A program made the position numbers and the translations under genes. The notes under the pieces are model-generated. The model had not been told where the DNA came from and made no database searches. It saw nothing but the letters and a program-made list of their open reading frames with translations. From Astropecten irregularis (lineage: Eukaryota; Echinodermata; Asteroidea; Paxillosida; Astropectinidae): DNA of 64,000 nucleotides. The stretch lies in NCBI GenBank assembly GCA_963971285.1, contig OZ020254.1:310001-374000 (forward strand). The letters run 5' to 3'. Of the stretch, positions 1 to 15,000 are shown piece by piece. The first letter of the stretch is position 1. Every line of letters begins with the position of its first letter.

Positions 1-3000
1 ATTCTGAACACACTGCGCTGTTCCAGGATCACACCTTGCTGATCCACCCTGTAGCATTGAGACAAATTATTTTACTTTTAAACTTTCAGGGATGTGAGTA
101 GGCACAATAACAAAAAATCTAAAAACACAAGGAAAAAGCTGAATTTTTTTTTGTACAGAGCAGGTGTACAAAAAAGCTGAAATTTTGAGTTCAAACCTAA
201 AAAAAAGAAAAACAGAATTCTATTTAAAATCTGATACAATCATTCTACTTACCAGCAGAATCTCATGTCTTTGATCACATCACGTATGCTGTCAATCAGC
301 ACAGAAACATTCTCAAACTTCAAACCTCGACTGCATAAAAAAAAAAACAATAAAAGTAATGACAACACTGCAGTATGGACAATGTGAATGCACTATGTTT
401 TTTGAAGAAAAACTATCAAAAGGAGTGATCCCAGATGTACTGTTTCTCAGGTTGCAGCATTGCTAATGCTGCGTGCATCTTAAAATGATCCTTGGAATAT
501 AGCGGTATGTGAGTGATTTAATGGCTTCTGACTGCCAAATGAACAAAAGTAATTGACTATTAGGGACACCACCAACATAGCTCAGTTGGTAGAGGGCCAA
601 TCCGGTATTCCGGTGGTCACTGGTTCAAATCCTGCTCCAGCCAATTTGTCTTTGTTCTTTTTTCAATGACTTAATGAACATCCAATGATTTCACAAATTT
701 TTCATCAAAATGTCACTCACCAATAGTCATGAAAGTCAAATGTCACATAGGTGAGCAAAGGACTGTTGAGCAGTAGAACCTGATAGAAAATGGAAAATTA
801 TCAGAAACTTGAAAAAATTAAGCTGATGAAGTCCGCATAATTACAATGGAAGTTGTGGAAAATGACTCAGTCACTTGGTTGTCAATACACTGTAAGTGCA
901 AAGTCAATATGGGAATGAATTCTAAAGTGTGCAACAGTCATGTGCATCACTTTCTGTGGGTGAGTGCTATGATGTGTTTCGGCCATGTTATGCTTGGCTT
1001 TGTATTTTGCACGTATTATCCTGCTGACTAACATCAGAGAAAAAAACCTTAAGATTTCCAATAAATATCCATAGTTTCAATTGAAGTTAAATTCCAGCAA
1101 GTTCAGTAAACATATGATGGCTTCTGACTTGTTTCATTGCAAAAATGTGAACCATCGATTCTCAGAAAATGACTCAATGCCAAACTAAACCTAAGTATTT
1201 CATTTGGAACTGTTTTTTTTAAAGAAGAATTCAAATTTGATTGGCTGCCTGTACCTGTTTCATGAAAGCCTGTCCAATGATATCCTCTCGTCCCATCTGC
1301 TCCACTAAATTGATGACTACGACCCGTCTATAGAGGGTGGCCTGCTCCTCAAAGTGTGCCTCACATGCTGGACGAGTCTCATCTTCATCTGTGAATCAAG
1401 AAAGTTTTGATTTGAATGGAAAATGAAAGATTATGAAAGAAAGTTAACTTTAAGCATTGGGCCTATCTAACTTGAAAAGTAAGTAACTAAAAAATTGTAC
1501 TGTGCATTACATAGACTCATGAGGGCGCTCTCCATAGTAACAAATGGCACATTTTTGGGATGCGGTTGGCTGGTTTGCAAACAAACTTGGCAATATCTTG
1601 AAGTTTTATGATGGAAAAAATGCAAGGCTGTGTTTTCACAGATTTTGGTTTGATTTGAATGGGAAATGAAAGATTATGAAAGAAAGTTGGCTTTAAGCAT
1701 CATTTAAAAACTGTCAAACACAAGAGGACTTAGTTCAAGGATTGTACATTCATCTTAGAGCTATCAAGTTCACTGAACTCAGGCCAGAGCTCTCTGTGGG
1801 AGTAATTCCAGAGTCATACGTACCCTTCTCAATTCTAGGTGGTGGTTTGTACTTGATGCCCGGCTGTGTGAAGAACACTGGCATGGAGCCTCTGACCTGG
1901 ACAAAGGACACTGTGTGTTCCTGGGTCTGGATGATCTGCTCAGTCTCTACGTAGTTGGCACAAGCCCCGGTATCATCGATGCCTCGTCTTCTGTAGCGAG
2001 TCCCTAGAGAGAGTACAATTCAATGTCACGTCAACAATACGGTGAGGTCAATTGTGCAACATGTGAATATTACACTCTTTCAGGAAACTTGAGGTGGTTC
2101 TGAAAGAGCAGCAGGAATGAACTTGACATTGGTTTAATTGGCCGAGCTTTCATTAGGAGAAAGAAACTGTCTGGAGAATACAGCCAATAATGTTGAGTTA
2201 GAACCTTCAACCTTCTTCCAAAGCCCCAGAGGTTGATTTCACGAAGCACTGCGATCGATCGTGACTCGAGTTACAAAGGATAACCCATCGTATCCTACAT
2301 GTACGTAGGTGTGCAATGCATCATAAGTCCTATGATTGATAGTAAGCTACGATGAGTTTGGTGAAATCGACCCCTTGTTAATTTCCCAAAAGGCTATAAT
2401 GACAGTTACTGAGTACTAAAACATTCAATCACTAAATTGCAGTTTCTTGCTTCTTAGGTAAGGAACCAGCCAAATAAAAGCACTTTATCTTTTCTGCTTT
2501 CACGATAAACAATGTAATGGTATTTCATTTTTTCTTAAGCCTAGTTGCATGATTGTAGCCCCCCCCCCCTTTGATAAGTCTATGCTCCACCCCTCCGGAT
2601 ATACGGTACCTGCTCTGTGTCTGCTGCGTCTTGAGATGAGAGTGAGCTTGAATTCAGTGAGTTCCTCTGGAGTCCAGCTGGAGCTCAGTCCATTCTCTCC
2701 TTCCTCCTGGAAGACCATCTTACAATCCCGGATGCTGACATAACCCTGAATGATGGGCACTGTCCAGTGGTCAGCCAACTCTTTGTCCTGTTGATGAACG
2801 GTCAAGGAGGTGATTGTACACGTCCAGTTTTTAATAAGCCTTTCTGCAAGTTACATTTGAGCCATGTCTAGCATCCCATCTTCTCATTTGGTTACAAGCC
2901 TATACAATCACTTGCACAGACCGATCATAAATGAGCGGACACCAACTGAGACAAACAAACTTTCTCTGAGTCAAATTATGGGCATTTATGAAACAGAGGC

Positions 3001-6000
3001 TCAGGCTCTGTCTCAGGCTCCATTCTGAAATAACGGGTATCAAAATAGAGGCTTTTGGCTGCAGTTCTGAGGTAGATTCTCTGGTTTGAAATGGGAGACA
3101 GAGCTTCAGCTTCAATAAAAAACTAAAACCTATATTTTCAGCATATATGGATGTCAGAGCTGGAGCCTGAGCCTGAGCCTCCGTTTTGTAAACGCCCTAT
3201 GAAATCGATGAGATTTCAGGCTATTCACTAGAGCGGGATTCGAACCTGCGACCCCCGGCATACCGTACCGGTCCTCTACCAACTGAGCTATCCAGCCCTA
3301 TGTTGGTGGTGTCCCTAATAGTCAATTATCTTTGTTCCTTTGGCAGTCAGAAGTCATGAAACTACAATAAATAAATTATATAATATCTCCTTGCATGCAT
3401 GGCACTGGGTCTGGGAAACTCGAATGAGTTCTTATTATCAGTTAAAAAAAAGAAACTTATCAGTAAAGCAAATTATCCTCCCTACATAATGTACATAAAC
3501 TGGACAATGCTATCAAACCTGGTCATGCTGGTTGATACTGATAATGCTATCACTACACATGATAGACCAGTCATATTAGTTCAAGCATACGACCTCTTAT
3601 TCAATATTACAGCCACTGGGAGGAATGATTATCAAGTTAGCTGGTAGTTGGCTGTATGCTGGTGTTGACTTTGTGGCATGAATGTGCTCAGTTAATAGCA
3701 AGATGCTGAACTCATCAATAAATCAGGTTAAAAAAATAATAAATATACTCCTATCCATACAATTAAACGGTACAGTGGAAACTGGCAGAGGAGAATAGGG
3801 GCCTGTTTGTTTAATGCACAGGATCACGAAAATTGCAGATCCGGATCCCATTTTAGCGTACCCTGCATAGGAGGTGGATCCCTAAATATCGGATCCTTTG
3901 CGTTTAAACAAACAGGCCAGATGTGTCATTGCAGGATCATATTAACACAACTTAGGCGCTATGGTTACATTACCTGGCAGGCCAAGACATCTTCCAGCAT
4001 GTGGTGATTCCAGAAGAATCTCTCATCCCAGTCACGTTCCTTGCCTCCTGCATTCTGTCGTTGTAGAGTATTAGTCAGGTCCCCAGTCCGGGTGTAAAAG
4101 AACCAGTCTAAAAAACAAATATGAAACAAAATCACATAGAGGCATTTCACAATCATCAGGACAATAATCAAACTAGACACAAATTAGACTAATTTCAAAT
4201 TAAAATTGTAGAGGTCTTCTTTTGGTTTCCATAGCTCAACAATTTCTTAAACAGACTCTTTTGGAGAATCATTTCTTCTTTGCCTCATTTTCCCTCCAAA
4301 AGAAAAGAATCAGAAACAACAGAACGGTCATTTGCTTCATATTCACAAGGCATGACATGCCCAACGAGATGGCAGTTAACCGGGGTTGAATGACATCTGA
4401 TTGTCAAAGCCCCCCGCCCCCTTCCCATTACCAAGATAATCGACCGTATTGGAAATATTTCCATCACAGGGGAGGGTACAGTTCGTCATCAACTGAATAT
4501 GCCAGCCCCCTTGCTAAGAAGGCCTCGGGCTCAAAAACTGAATAGATGAATTATTTGTGCTCAAATTCTATCGATTGCGCCAAAAAAACTAAAATGTAAT
4601 AAAAAACCAAAAATGCACTTCCCCATGGAAATCTAAAAAAAAAGTTTAAGTTTCCAATACACGGACATCTCAGAGCAAATGGAATCTGTAATGAAGTGAA
4701 AATAAAGGATGCCATTTTGAAAGCACGAAAGGCTTCTAAATGTCAACGTTCAACATGTTTCAAATGTCACAGTACGACAGCAATCTTGCAGTTGCAATTG
4801 TCCAAGCAGTCCAATTATTCCTGCTTTCCGCAGCATGCCAAATATCTGCGCCTATTTTAAGGGTAAACAGTCAAATATCAAGCAACAAAACGACTTGTGG
4901 ATGAGGAGCCTGCAGTTATGGTCGTTGAGCCGATCGGATTTCAACAGATGTTGCCAAAATGTCACTGAATCAAAGCCTCTAGTGGCGGAACAGTTTGTGC
5001 CTCAGAAAAGAGAAGTGACAGGATGCAGTTTCTGTTCAAAACCCTCGATATTTGTGGCTATTAATTGTCAATAAGCATTCTCCCTTTCTTCCTTGGGGTT
5101 TCAATTTCCAAAAAGGGGAACCGAGGACTATTAAGTATCGTGCCATTTCTTGAACTGGAACTGAAAATCAATTTTGCCAATACATGTATTGCCATACTAG
5201 AACAGTGAAACTATCATGGCTAGCTACAGCCTTATAATTATTAACAGTAAACAAAATGAACTATATGTTAATCAAACTCCTTACTTGATCCATAAATCAT
5301 GTTCTAACGAGAACCTTAATCACACTAGCAATTTACAAATGAGACTGATAAATTATTATGCAAGGGAATCATGAGTACAATACGTATGAATAATCCCATC
5401 CCCTTAATGCAAAATCAATTTTTAATATCGTTGAGTAGGGCTGAGAATGGATGCTTATTTATCATGAAACATAACAAAATGTAATTGTATCTGCCATGCA
5501 TAATTTGAACATGCACAATATTTCAAAACTAGCTCCGCAGGCTATCCCATCCAAGTGTGCTACATGAATAGCAAACAACCCACGGGTTCGTACCAGAAGA
5601 AATTTGTGATAAATATGCAAACAAAAAAGGATTACGGTTTGGATTCTAACTGGATCACTATTGAAGCCGCTTGAAGGCAGACCACCTGAGGTCACCTTGG
5701 CAACAGTTGTGCATAAATTTGAGTTTGATGAGGACGTATCAAACTTCAATAGCAAGTACAACTGCTAGCAATAAAATCACCACCCAGTCCAACAAATGTG
5801 TTTCTGATGGATGATATCCACAAATCATTCGTTTGACATGTGGAGTGCTATGGTCTAGTGGTCTGGCGTGTTGTACCCAAGATCTTGTTATCTGACTGAC
5901 ACGGCTATCCACCATTATATCCAAGATCTTGTGGTCAATCTACAGATTGTGGGTTCGAATCCAGCCATGGGCTAGTGGTGCTTGCGTCCTTGGGCAAGAT

Positions 6001-9000
6001 GCTTTGTCACATATTGCTTCTCTTCACCCAGGAGTAAATGTGTACCTGTGATCTGCTACCATAAGCAAATAATTTTGGTTAACGGTAACGGATTCCATGA
6101 AATTGGGCCCTGTGCATTTAAGCATGTTAAGAGAGTAAGAGAATAGCATTCCATATTGCAAGCAGTGAACTTCCATCTCATGCACACTGGCAGTGCTGAA
6201 TGTTATAAGCCTGTTAGATGTGAATGCTTCACTGTCTCAATTGGCGGACTGGCGGACTGGCGGCTCGGTAACACAATCACTGCAAACTGCCAACCGGCAT
6301 ACAGCGACAGAATACAACCCAAGACCCACCTGAATCGCTGAACATCTTAAGGAGCTCCTCCGTGATTCGTCTCTCGTGTTTCTCCTTCTCCTTGACCTCT
6401 TTCTACAAGGAGGGCAGCGACGTCAAAAGAACGATGGTACAAAATGAAAAAACAAGAAGAGGGTGGGGTAAAGACAGTGTGAAGTGATGTTTGGCACCAT
6501 GGCAACATTGCCACTCGGTTACACAGATGAGGATGGCAAGCTATAATTCAAGCACTGGTCCACCATGGTTGAATAATTGACTGCAAAATGAACTAGATTC
6601 AAGATGAACTGCTCGTAATTTGTTTCAAATTTTGAGGGTGAAAAAAGGAAAGCAAAGTGGGAAAGAGAGAAAACTAATGAGTATCTGTGCCTCATTTTGA
6701 TGTTACCCAGATTTCCTCCCGTTCCTCTTACTCTGATAATCCTTCCCCAAGATCAAATGCTGATTCCGTTTCATTGACCCTTCTCTATTAAGATGAATTA
6801 CCTACATGTACCCCCATCCTCCCTACCCCCCCCTTTTTGTCCTGATCCTCTCATCCATTTATGTGTATCTTTACTTGCATGTTCTTGTCCCCTTGTCATT
6901 CAGCCTTCAATAAAATCCTGCTAGAATTGAAACTCCAATGTCTGTCCGTCCGTCAATCTGTGTCGAGCTGGGCAATTCCACGGTAACTCGCGTTACAAAT
7001 AATGGGAACATTTTAGGATAATGTACCTATATCTCAGTCATCATTAGGATCTACAGGTTACTTTTTTCACCATGGATAAAGTAGACATAGACTAACAAAA
7101 TTAATCATAAAAGAAAAACATCGGACATACATAATGAGAATCGTGGCTCGTTTAATTTCGGTAACTCGCGTTACGGAAAAAGGACATGGTCAATTTCATG
7201 AAAGCCTATTTTGGCAAAGTCTCCTCATACTAGACAATCTTGATAAAACCTTTCCTACCTTGAATTGATAGTGGGGTATGACTTATAAATTACTAATATA
7301 AAAGTTGAGAAATAATGAACTAGTAAAATGCAGGGAGCATATATGTCGGTAACTCGCGTTACGGTAACTCGCGTTACATCATGTCCATTCAAACAGCTCA
7401 GCACAAATTATGGACATACAAACATTCTGATGACACCTTATCTTGATTTAAGTATTTTGACAGATGCCCTCTTTTGTAGGTTGAATAAAATTAATGTCTA
7501 GAACACTTAATTTACTAATTAACTTCAATTTTCAAAAAGGAATGTGCTAATTAAGAGCTTTGCTCACTCAAATCAGAGTGTCATATTGAACTTAGATATG
7601 TCCTGATTATTTGCACTATCAGTGTGAAAACTGAAAAGAAAAAGGTTTAACTTTGTCAAAAGAAATATATATTCAAATTACACTGAACTTGAAAGCTTTG
7701 AATTGACAAGTAGTTTTGTTATCATTAAAACCAGATGAAATAAATTACAATACTTTAGCCAACAACACTAGTACAGCAGACATACATGTATATACTGTCG
7801 GTAAATGTAATACTTTCCATTCAGTTTTTATTAACATAGAAGTAACACTGTTAACAAATTTGCAAATACATATTTAACTTGCATACAAGAAAATTAAATC
7901 ATGGTAAGTTTTCTTCTTTGGAAATTAACATTATTTCTATTTCAGGAACTTCATGACACACATGAATTATTCAAATACAAATTATGTAAAAAAAAAAGAC
8001 GAAGAAAAAGAAAACAACTACCTTTTTTGAACATGTTCTTGAAATTGACAGAGAAAAGAAATGGGAATCGAGTTTTTAGAATTACATGTAGGCCTACTAC
8101 AAATGTACACACTATGAATAAATGCTATAAAGCTAATAATAATGGAACATGCTTAAAGTTAGAAGGAAACATATTGTGTTCTTCAATAGATGTCCATTTG
8201 CTTGTAATGTTAGTTTGGATTTTACTTTCTAAAACTTTTGTTTGTGATGAACTTGTAGTGACACCTGTTAAATGAGCAATTGCTGGGTGTTGTATCTTGA
8301 GCAGCATGTTCTTCCTAATAGATTGCATCTCTGGGTGTTAGCCATTTCCAGTTTGGCCCAGCTGGCTCCATTTTAAGATACTTTGTAGTCAGTGGGCAAC
8401 TTCACCAGGGTATAGAATTAGAATGTCATTATAATCAACTGCACACCAATCTCCTACGTGTAGGCCTATGGCTGCATTTCCATGTAGGCATCTCTTCATT
8501 GGAAGACTAGATGTCAGTAGAGAGGAGATAGCAGACAATTTCACTATTCACATGCTCTATCAAGTGCATGCAGATGATTCCTGTTGACGGAAACAGAAAA
8601 TAGAACATTTCAGCGCAATAACAGGGGAAGCGTATAATTCACTTTTATTTGATATTTCATAAATATTACAGTTTTTTAATTCTATTTTCATAATAGATAC
8701 AGTACAAATTTATTGAATACACTTACCCTCCAATAATCTTGATGTTGGCAATTCAAGATGATTTTGGGTATTCAGGAGGACCTGTCAAACACTGGTATAC
8801 ACATTCAGAGGTGAAAGTGAGGCCTGGCTTGGTTCAGGATTGCGGCATATATACTCAATGACCTTGTAATGACCTTATTATGCAGATTTCAATTAAAAGG
8901 CAACCCTCTTTTGTTTCAATGCAGCATATAGTGCATAACACTGCATCTGATTGTGTTCACTTCATTCTAGGCCAATTGAGGGTCAAGATTTGCTCATACT

Positions 9001-12000
9001 TGCAGAAACATGTGTTTATAGACGGTAACTCGCGTTACATGGTGGTAACTCGCGTTACATAGTAACTCGCGTTACACTTTTTGATGCTATTTTTTACTTT
9101 GATGGCACTGTTCATTTAGGCAAACATTTTGCTTATATAATCAGGGTGGGATGAATTTAGAAAATTCTGATCCCCAACAAATTACCTCTAATACTTTCTT
9201 CAGAATGAAAAAATATTCACTTTTTTGGTAACTCGCGTTACATGACGCAAGTGCTCAACTTTTTTGTAATGATGAACATTTTTGGAAGATGGTGTAGAAA
9301 TTTCCTCTTAGGAAACTGAAGTAGATCCGATTTGCTTCCCTAAATTGAATTAATGAAAGTCCTAAAAGCATTTTCCCATTAAATGTGTAAAAAATTAATT
9401 TATGCATACATTTCAGCAGTTTCGATGATTGAAAAATCTCTTCTACGTTTGTATCTGTATCTCGGAAAATATTTGACCGATTGATTTAATTCTTTTTGTT
9501 TTTTGAACTTCAACATATGGGTAAAACATAATAACGAATTTACTTGTGGGGGGATGGACTTGAAATTTTAGTCCTATGTCCACCTTCCCGTGGAATTGCC
9601 CAGCTGTCTATTCTGCACCATCTTACCTTCCGGACCTGTGTCGCTGCCTTGATGCTATTCCATGTCTTAGTGAGAGCCTTCTGTTGAGCTGAAGCTGGCT
9701 TCATAATCATCTTGGTCTTCTTCATACCAAAGTGATGCTTGGAACATCTCTGCCGGTCAACACAAACAAGAAAATGATCTTGAAACATGATTATATTCCT
9801 GATCCCGAGAAGAATACTACATGGGCAACCACCACCTGCTTGCATCATACTTGACGTGTATGGGAGACCATCATTACCACAACTTGTACTACCGAAGTCA
9901 TAATACTTGATTACATTTTTGATGAGATTTCTGGCAATTCATGGTGGAGGTAATGTATGACAGGGATGGTGGGCGATGAGAACATGTTCTTTAACTCTTT
10001 TACTCTATTTATTACTCTTTTTATAGTGAACATACATGTACAGTACATGTATGTGGTTCCGAGGAGGACCTTTTGGACTCAAGGTTTTGGAGACTTATAC
10101 TCTGTCCATCATCAGGAGAGTCCAATTATTCAAATGGATTCCACAAGCTATGAAATTCAAATCATAATTCTAATGGCATCTACACTGGTTAACCACACAT
10201 TGCCATTGATACAAAGCTTCTCCAAGTATCACATATGGTGTAATATAATCAGCCCACACCCTTCAAGTAAATTCAGACAGTTGATGCGGGATTACGGTGT
10301 GTACGTGCACACGGTGAGATTGGAGTAATCCAGTGGGACTATAGAGCTGAAAGTAATGTATGGTACGTTATGTATGAACATGTACATGTAAATCATTAGC
10401 TGGTCTTTATGTCAAAGGCTCTCCCCAATATACCGGTACATGGAAGAACAACAGCTACAATGTACAAACGTAGCTTTTCGTGATCATGAATCACATGCAC
10501 AGAATCGTGTGTCCATGACTATGCATACATAGTCATACATGTACATCACAAGTTACATGTACATGTTAATACACATTTGAACTGCATGTACCGTCAAGTT
10601 TAAATAAGGTACCATATGTACCATTAGGCCGAAAAAAAAATTGTTGTGTTGCCCTCAAGTGGAAAAATTAAAATTTTGGGTCGGTCGGTCGATTTTTTAT
10701 TTTTATATTTTTTTTTTTGGCCGACTTTCAAACATTTTAGAATAAATACAGGATGTATGGTCACCAGGGCTTATAAATCAACGGTCTTGGGTCATTTTGA
10801 GGAGACACGCTTTTTAACTGCTTAATCTTACTTTTTGTCATTTTCTGTAAAAAATTGTGAGTTTTTATACTTTAGGACTCCGAAAAAAAGAAAAAAAATC
10901 CCGACTCAAAGGTTTGGCATTTTACGGTCGCTCGCTGAGGGCAACACAACAATTTTTTTTTTTCGGCCTTAGAAAAAGATGTTTTAAGATACTTAACGGT
11001 ATCGAATGGGAGTGTCTGTTATTACTATACTGCCCCTCCCTAGTGCATTACAATAATGTACAATGGAGATAGTAGACTGACTACTGTATGTTTGCTTAAA
11101 TTGTGCATTCTCCTACCATTATCAAAACAACAATTCATAGTGAAAACTATGTGTCCTAGCTACATGTACATGTACATTGTATGCAAATACATGTGTTATA
11201 TGGATTTTGTAATACTGAATCTTGGACAATAACCAAATAAAGGGCTGTTTTTATCCAAAGCTATGTACATGTACATGTACTGTTGTCTTTCAAATAGCCA
11301 GGCCTTCATTTTAATGATGTACTGTATGCATGTGTTCTGTATTATGAATGAGAACAAAAAGATAAAGGGATAACAATGAAACCATTCTACTTGTCCTTGA
11401 ATGAACTTCTTTCCCTCAAACTTGTCCTCAGATGTGTGCTTAGTCTATGGAGTGTATACATGTACAATATGTAAACTTGTACAGGGACAATGGAAAAGAC
11501 AAAGTCTTGTCCTCGGACAGTATGTGAAACACATACATGTATGTGTGGGTATTCATACAGAACATGCCTTTGCTGCCATGTCCTGAATTGTATGTAAACA
11601 AAACAGAACACTACATCAACAGAATTTATCAAACCCGGGACTGACTTCGAGAAACACTTTGAGATACAGTGAATTGAATTGTGACATCTCGCATTGCTTA
11701 GCGATTGAGATTGATTTGCCATATAAGATTAATCTACAATAAGAACTTTGTGAATTCAATAATTAAAATGAGATAGGAGGGTATGACGCGTTTCGATCCA
11801 GGATCTAATTGCTAGGATTGAAACGCGTCATGCCCTTCTAACTCCAAGCATTTTATAAATTTCAGGTCATTATTTTGGCTGATGAGCAGTTTGCAGTAGT
11901 TTATTACTTGTATTTTCTTAATTACCGGTAAGATAAAAAAGATATTTCAACAAAATCACATTTTGAGCTCTCGTACGTTGCTAACAAATCACTGACTATG

Positions 12001-15000
12001 CATCGTGTAGGATCCAGGCCCTTGTCATTACTTAATACATAGGTTACATGTATGACACAGTGTTCAAAGAAGTGAAAGCAAATGTGATCCATGTTAAACA
12101 GAGCCTCAAGCAAGGACCTCCTTCCTAGGTTAGCCACGTATCAAACATCTACAAGCCATGCTGAGAGAGAGAGAGAGAGAGAGAAGCTGAAATATCCAAA
12201 TCAAATCAAATGACCCTTCTCCACCGTCAAGGCCTCAAATCCAGCCTGTTTTTTCACCCCTCAAGTACCAAGGCGGTTAAAATTGCCAGGCTAACTATAT
12301 GAAACCAATCCACAGTTCTAAAAATAAATAAATAATAATAATTGAAAAAAAGACAGCTTAAACATCTACGTTAAGATGAGGCAGTATGTTTGACGTCAGC
12401 AAACTTCATCATTACTGCAGGCCATGGTCCCAGATTAGAACAACCGAGCAAAATCAGTGATGGGGAAATGGGAGGGAAAAAAAGCCTTCCAACTTTGAAT
12501 AATTTTGTCGAGGTTTGACGACAGTGCTGCCTTGCCTTGTTATTTAATGACGCTACAAATCACTTCCATCGTTCTTTTTCAAGGAGAGCCTGATCAATCA
12601 AGGAGGGAAAAGGTCTTTGTGCAGGGGGAAATCGGACGAAGTGGCTGAATGTTTTGGGAATACATCTCCATCGGGTGGTCACTCGTGAATAATTTAGGTT
12701 TACCATACACGTACACATCTCATGTTCATCAGGACGTACAAGTATACTACATGTGTACGAGCACTGTGTATTATGTGCAAATTGGCTGATCAGAAATGCA
12801 GTATACCGTACGTTTGACCCAACCGGTGAAAAAATCCTTTTAAAAATCGTCAATGGAAAATTACTTGCACAATATCCAATGCAAGTGCATACATCTGTAC
12901 ATGTACAGTACATGTACGTATCCATACAATGCAGTGAATACACCCTGTATGTGCAGTCAACTACAAATTGAATTACGACTACCAACTAAAGAAGGGTTTT
13001 TATCCAATTAAACGGGCCGAATCAATAAGCTTGGACAGATGTGAAAACTGTGGCAGAGTTGTAAGTGGCTGGCAAGGGGGTAGAAAAAGGTCATGCAAAT
13101 ACATGTACTGGTAGTCAGATATTGGATACTGTGTGTGTGTGTGTACTTTCCTGAATTACATGTGTACTGACGATCGTAGTACATTACAGTTTTTGGTTTG
13201 AGATGCTTGAATATACTTTTTGTCTAGATTATCTAATGTAGGATTTAATGTAAAAAAATAACCTGTCCGGACCAGGGCTCGATTTCACGAAAGGCTAAGA
13301 CAGATCGTAACATGCGTATTAATCTTAATTGCTAAGCAAAGTGTGATGTCACAATGCTAGTTACTATGGAAACAGGTACAATCAAATCTTTGTGAAATCG
13401 ACCACAGTCTTGACATACATGTACACTACATGTAGCCTCATAAACTGCCAAGTGCTGCATCATCAAACATGCCCAAATTCGGGAAACGGAGAAAGATTAC
13501 AAAACTGCTTCTCCACTCCAAGAAAATGATTTCAAAACTGCCCATCTCCTCCAAAATCCAAACTTCTGTACCCTGTGTTTGTCCCAAACTTTGCAATATT
13601 TGGAACAGCAAGCATTTAAAAAGAGTCGTTCTAAGCCAGTGTGTTCAGTGGTTTATCAATGGAGTCACTCTTTCCGAGGGCCAAGACATCAAACTAACAA
13701 GCACATCTCAGGCATCCTGCAACATCTTGGCCATTTGTGATTTTATTTTCCCCAGGTACTCAAAAATACCGATATACACAATGCAAGGTAATCCATTTTG
13801 AAATGGACTGACGGTAGCAGCTACATGTATAGCCCTTCCCCCAATCACCCTCTCAAATATTTTCTTTTAATATACCGCATGGAAATCCATGATATACAGC
13901 ACATGCTTTCCCATTCTGATGCCAAGTGTGAAATATCAATACCGTGTCAGCTTCCATCAGGATCAGTGTATATATATATGCAATATATATAAGTTCCCTC
14001 CATTCCAATATATGATGCCGAACCATCGTCATCTGCCTCGTATACATTACACACACACAACAAGAGATGAAGATGAAATGAGATGACATGCATTGCACTG
14101 CGGTCCTCAATGTATTAAGAAAGCACACAGCCAAGGGCCATTAATGCCATATCTTGAAATTGAATGGCACCGCCCGAGCGGGAAGATTATCACCCCCAAC
14201 GGACCGCCTGGATCTCAAAACTTTATTTACATTTTTGGGTCAAACAGTCAAATCACAAAGAAGAGGAGATATGATAGCATCTTGTAGATGCTGAACTTCT
14301 AAATGTGAGTGAAGTTAAAGGATTAGTGCATGTACATTTGTATATATGTACATCATTGGACATTGTTATTTTGTGGAAGAGAGCAAGCAATCTTTAGAAC
14401 CATATTTTCAAAATTATCTTAAGACTAACTTGTGAAATTTTCACAAACAAACAGACAGAGAACCTGCTCACCCAAGAAACAGACAAACAAGCAAATAAAT
14501 AAACAAACAAACAAATAAACAAATATACAATAAGTAACAAACTACCATGGATAACCGTTCATAATCATACTTTTTCCCCTTTCATACATGTACAGCATGA
14601 TTGAACATCATGTACAAAGCCACGAACAATGTCTAAAAAAGGGACGGCACGGGGCGGGACTAACTAACAATTCTGTGGCAGACGGTTAATTACCTCAATA
14701 TCAATATCCGGATGACTGGTCTCAGACAGGGGAAGTATAGCAATGCGTGTGATGCAGTAGACACTGTGCCCCCCTGGTAACGTCCCAACCAATCGCTGCC
14801 CGCTAATCAGTAAAAGCCTCCAGCTGGAATCTGAAAAGAACCAACGAGAATAAGACCGACGCAAACATGAATTATTGAAATCCGAGTCTCTGGTCACTGA
14901 ACAAATTTCCCCCATGTCACACTGATTGCCCTTTGATTTGATATTACACTGCACATGTATTATGCACGATCATGTTTCACCTGGGTGAGAATATATAAGA

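Larger units (their letters stand above)
9750..14693 (-). other. INPP5F intron 3: no exon seen, repeat-rich
   Basis: It holds a Harbinger-like MITE (10,627-10,968), a copy of the GACCTGAAATTTATAA repeat (11,781), a fold-back element (13,276), GA and AAAC microsatellites, and many TACATGTACATG tracts (for example 10,031-10,052, 11,160-11,176, 12,896-12,916). I see no coding exon. Confidence 0.6.

Noticed and set aside
3245-3300. Functional tRNA gene on the minus strand
   Set aside because: A and B boxes are present, but the unit sits in a repeated leader and tail shared with two other loci and does not fold into a standard cloverleaf by eye; a SINE fits better.
7901-8275. 124-codon frame inside the 2.64 kb transposon as a transposase
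   Set aside because: It is too short, with a Lys/Arg run and no catalytic or DNA-binding motif; probably chance in AT-rich sequence.
6983-9241. CRISPR-like array from the GTAACTCGCGTTAC repeats
   Set aside because: Spacing is irregular, the repeat is only 14 bp, the genome is animal, and the copies sit at the ends of a TIR element.
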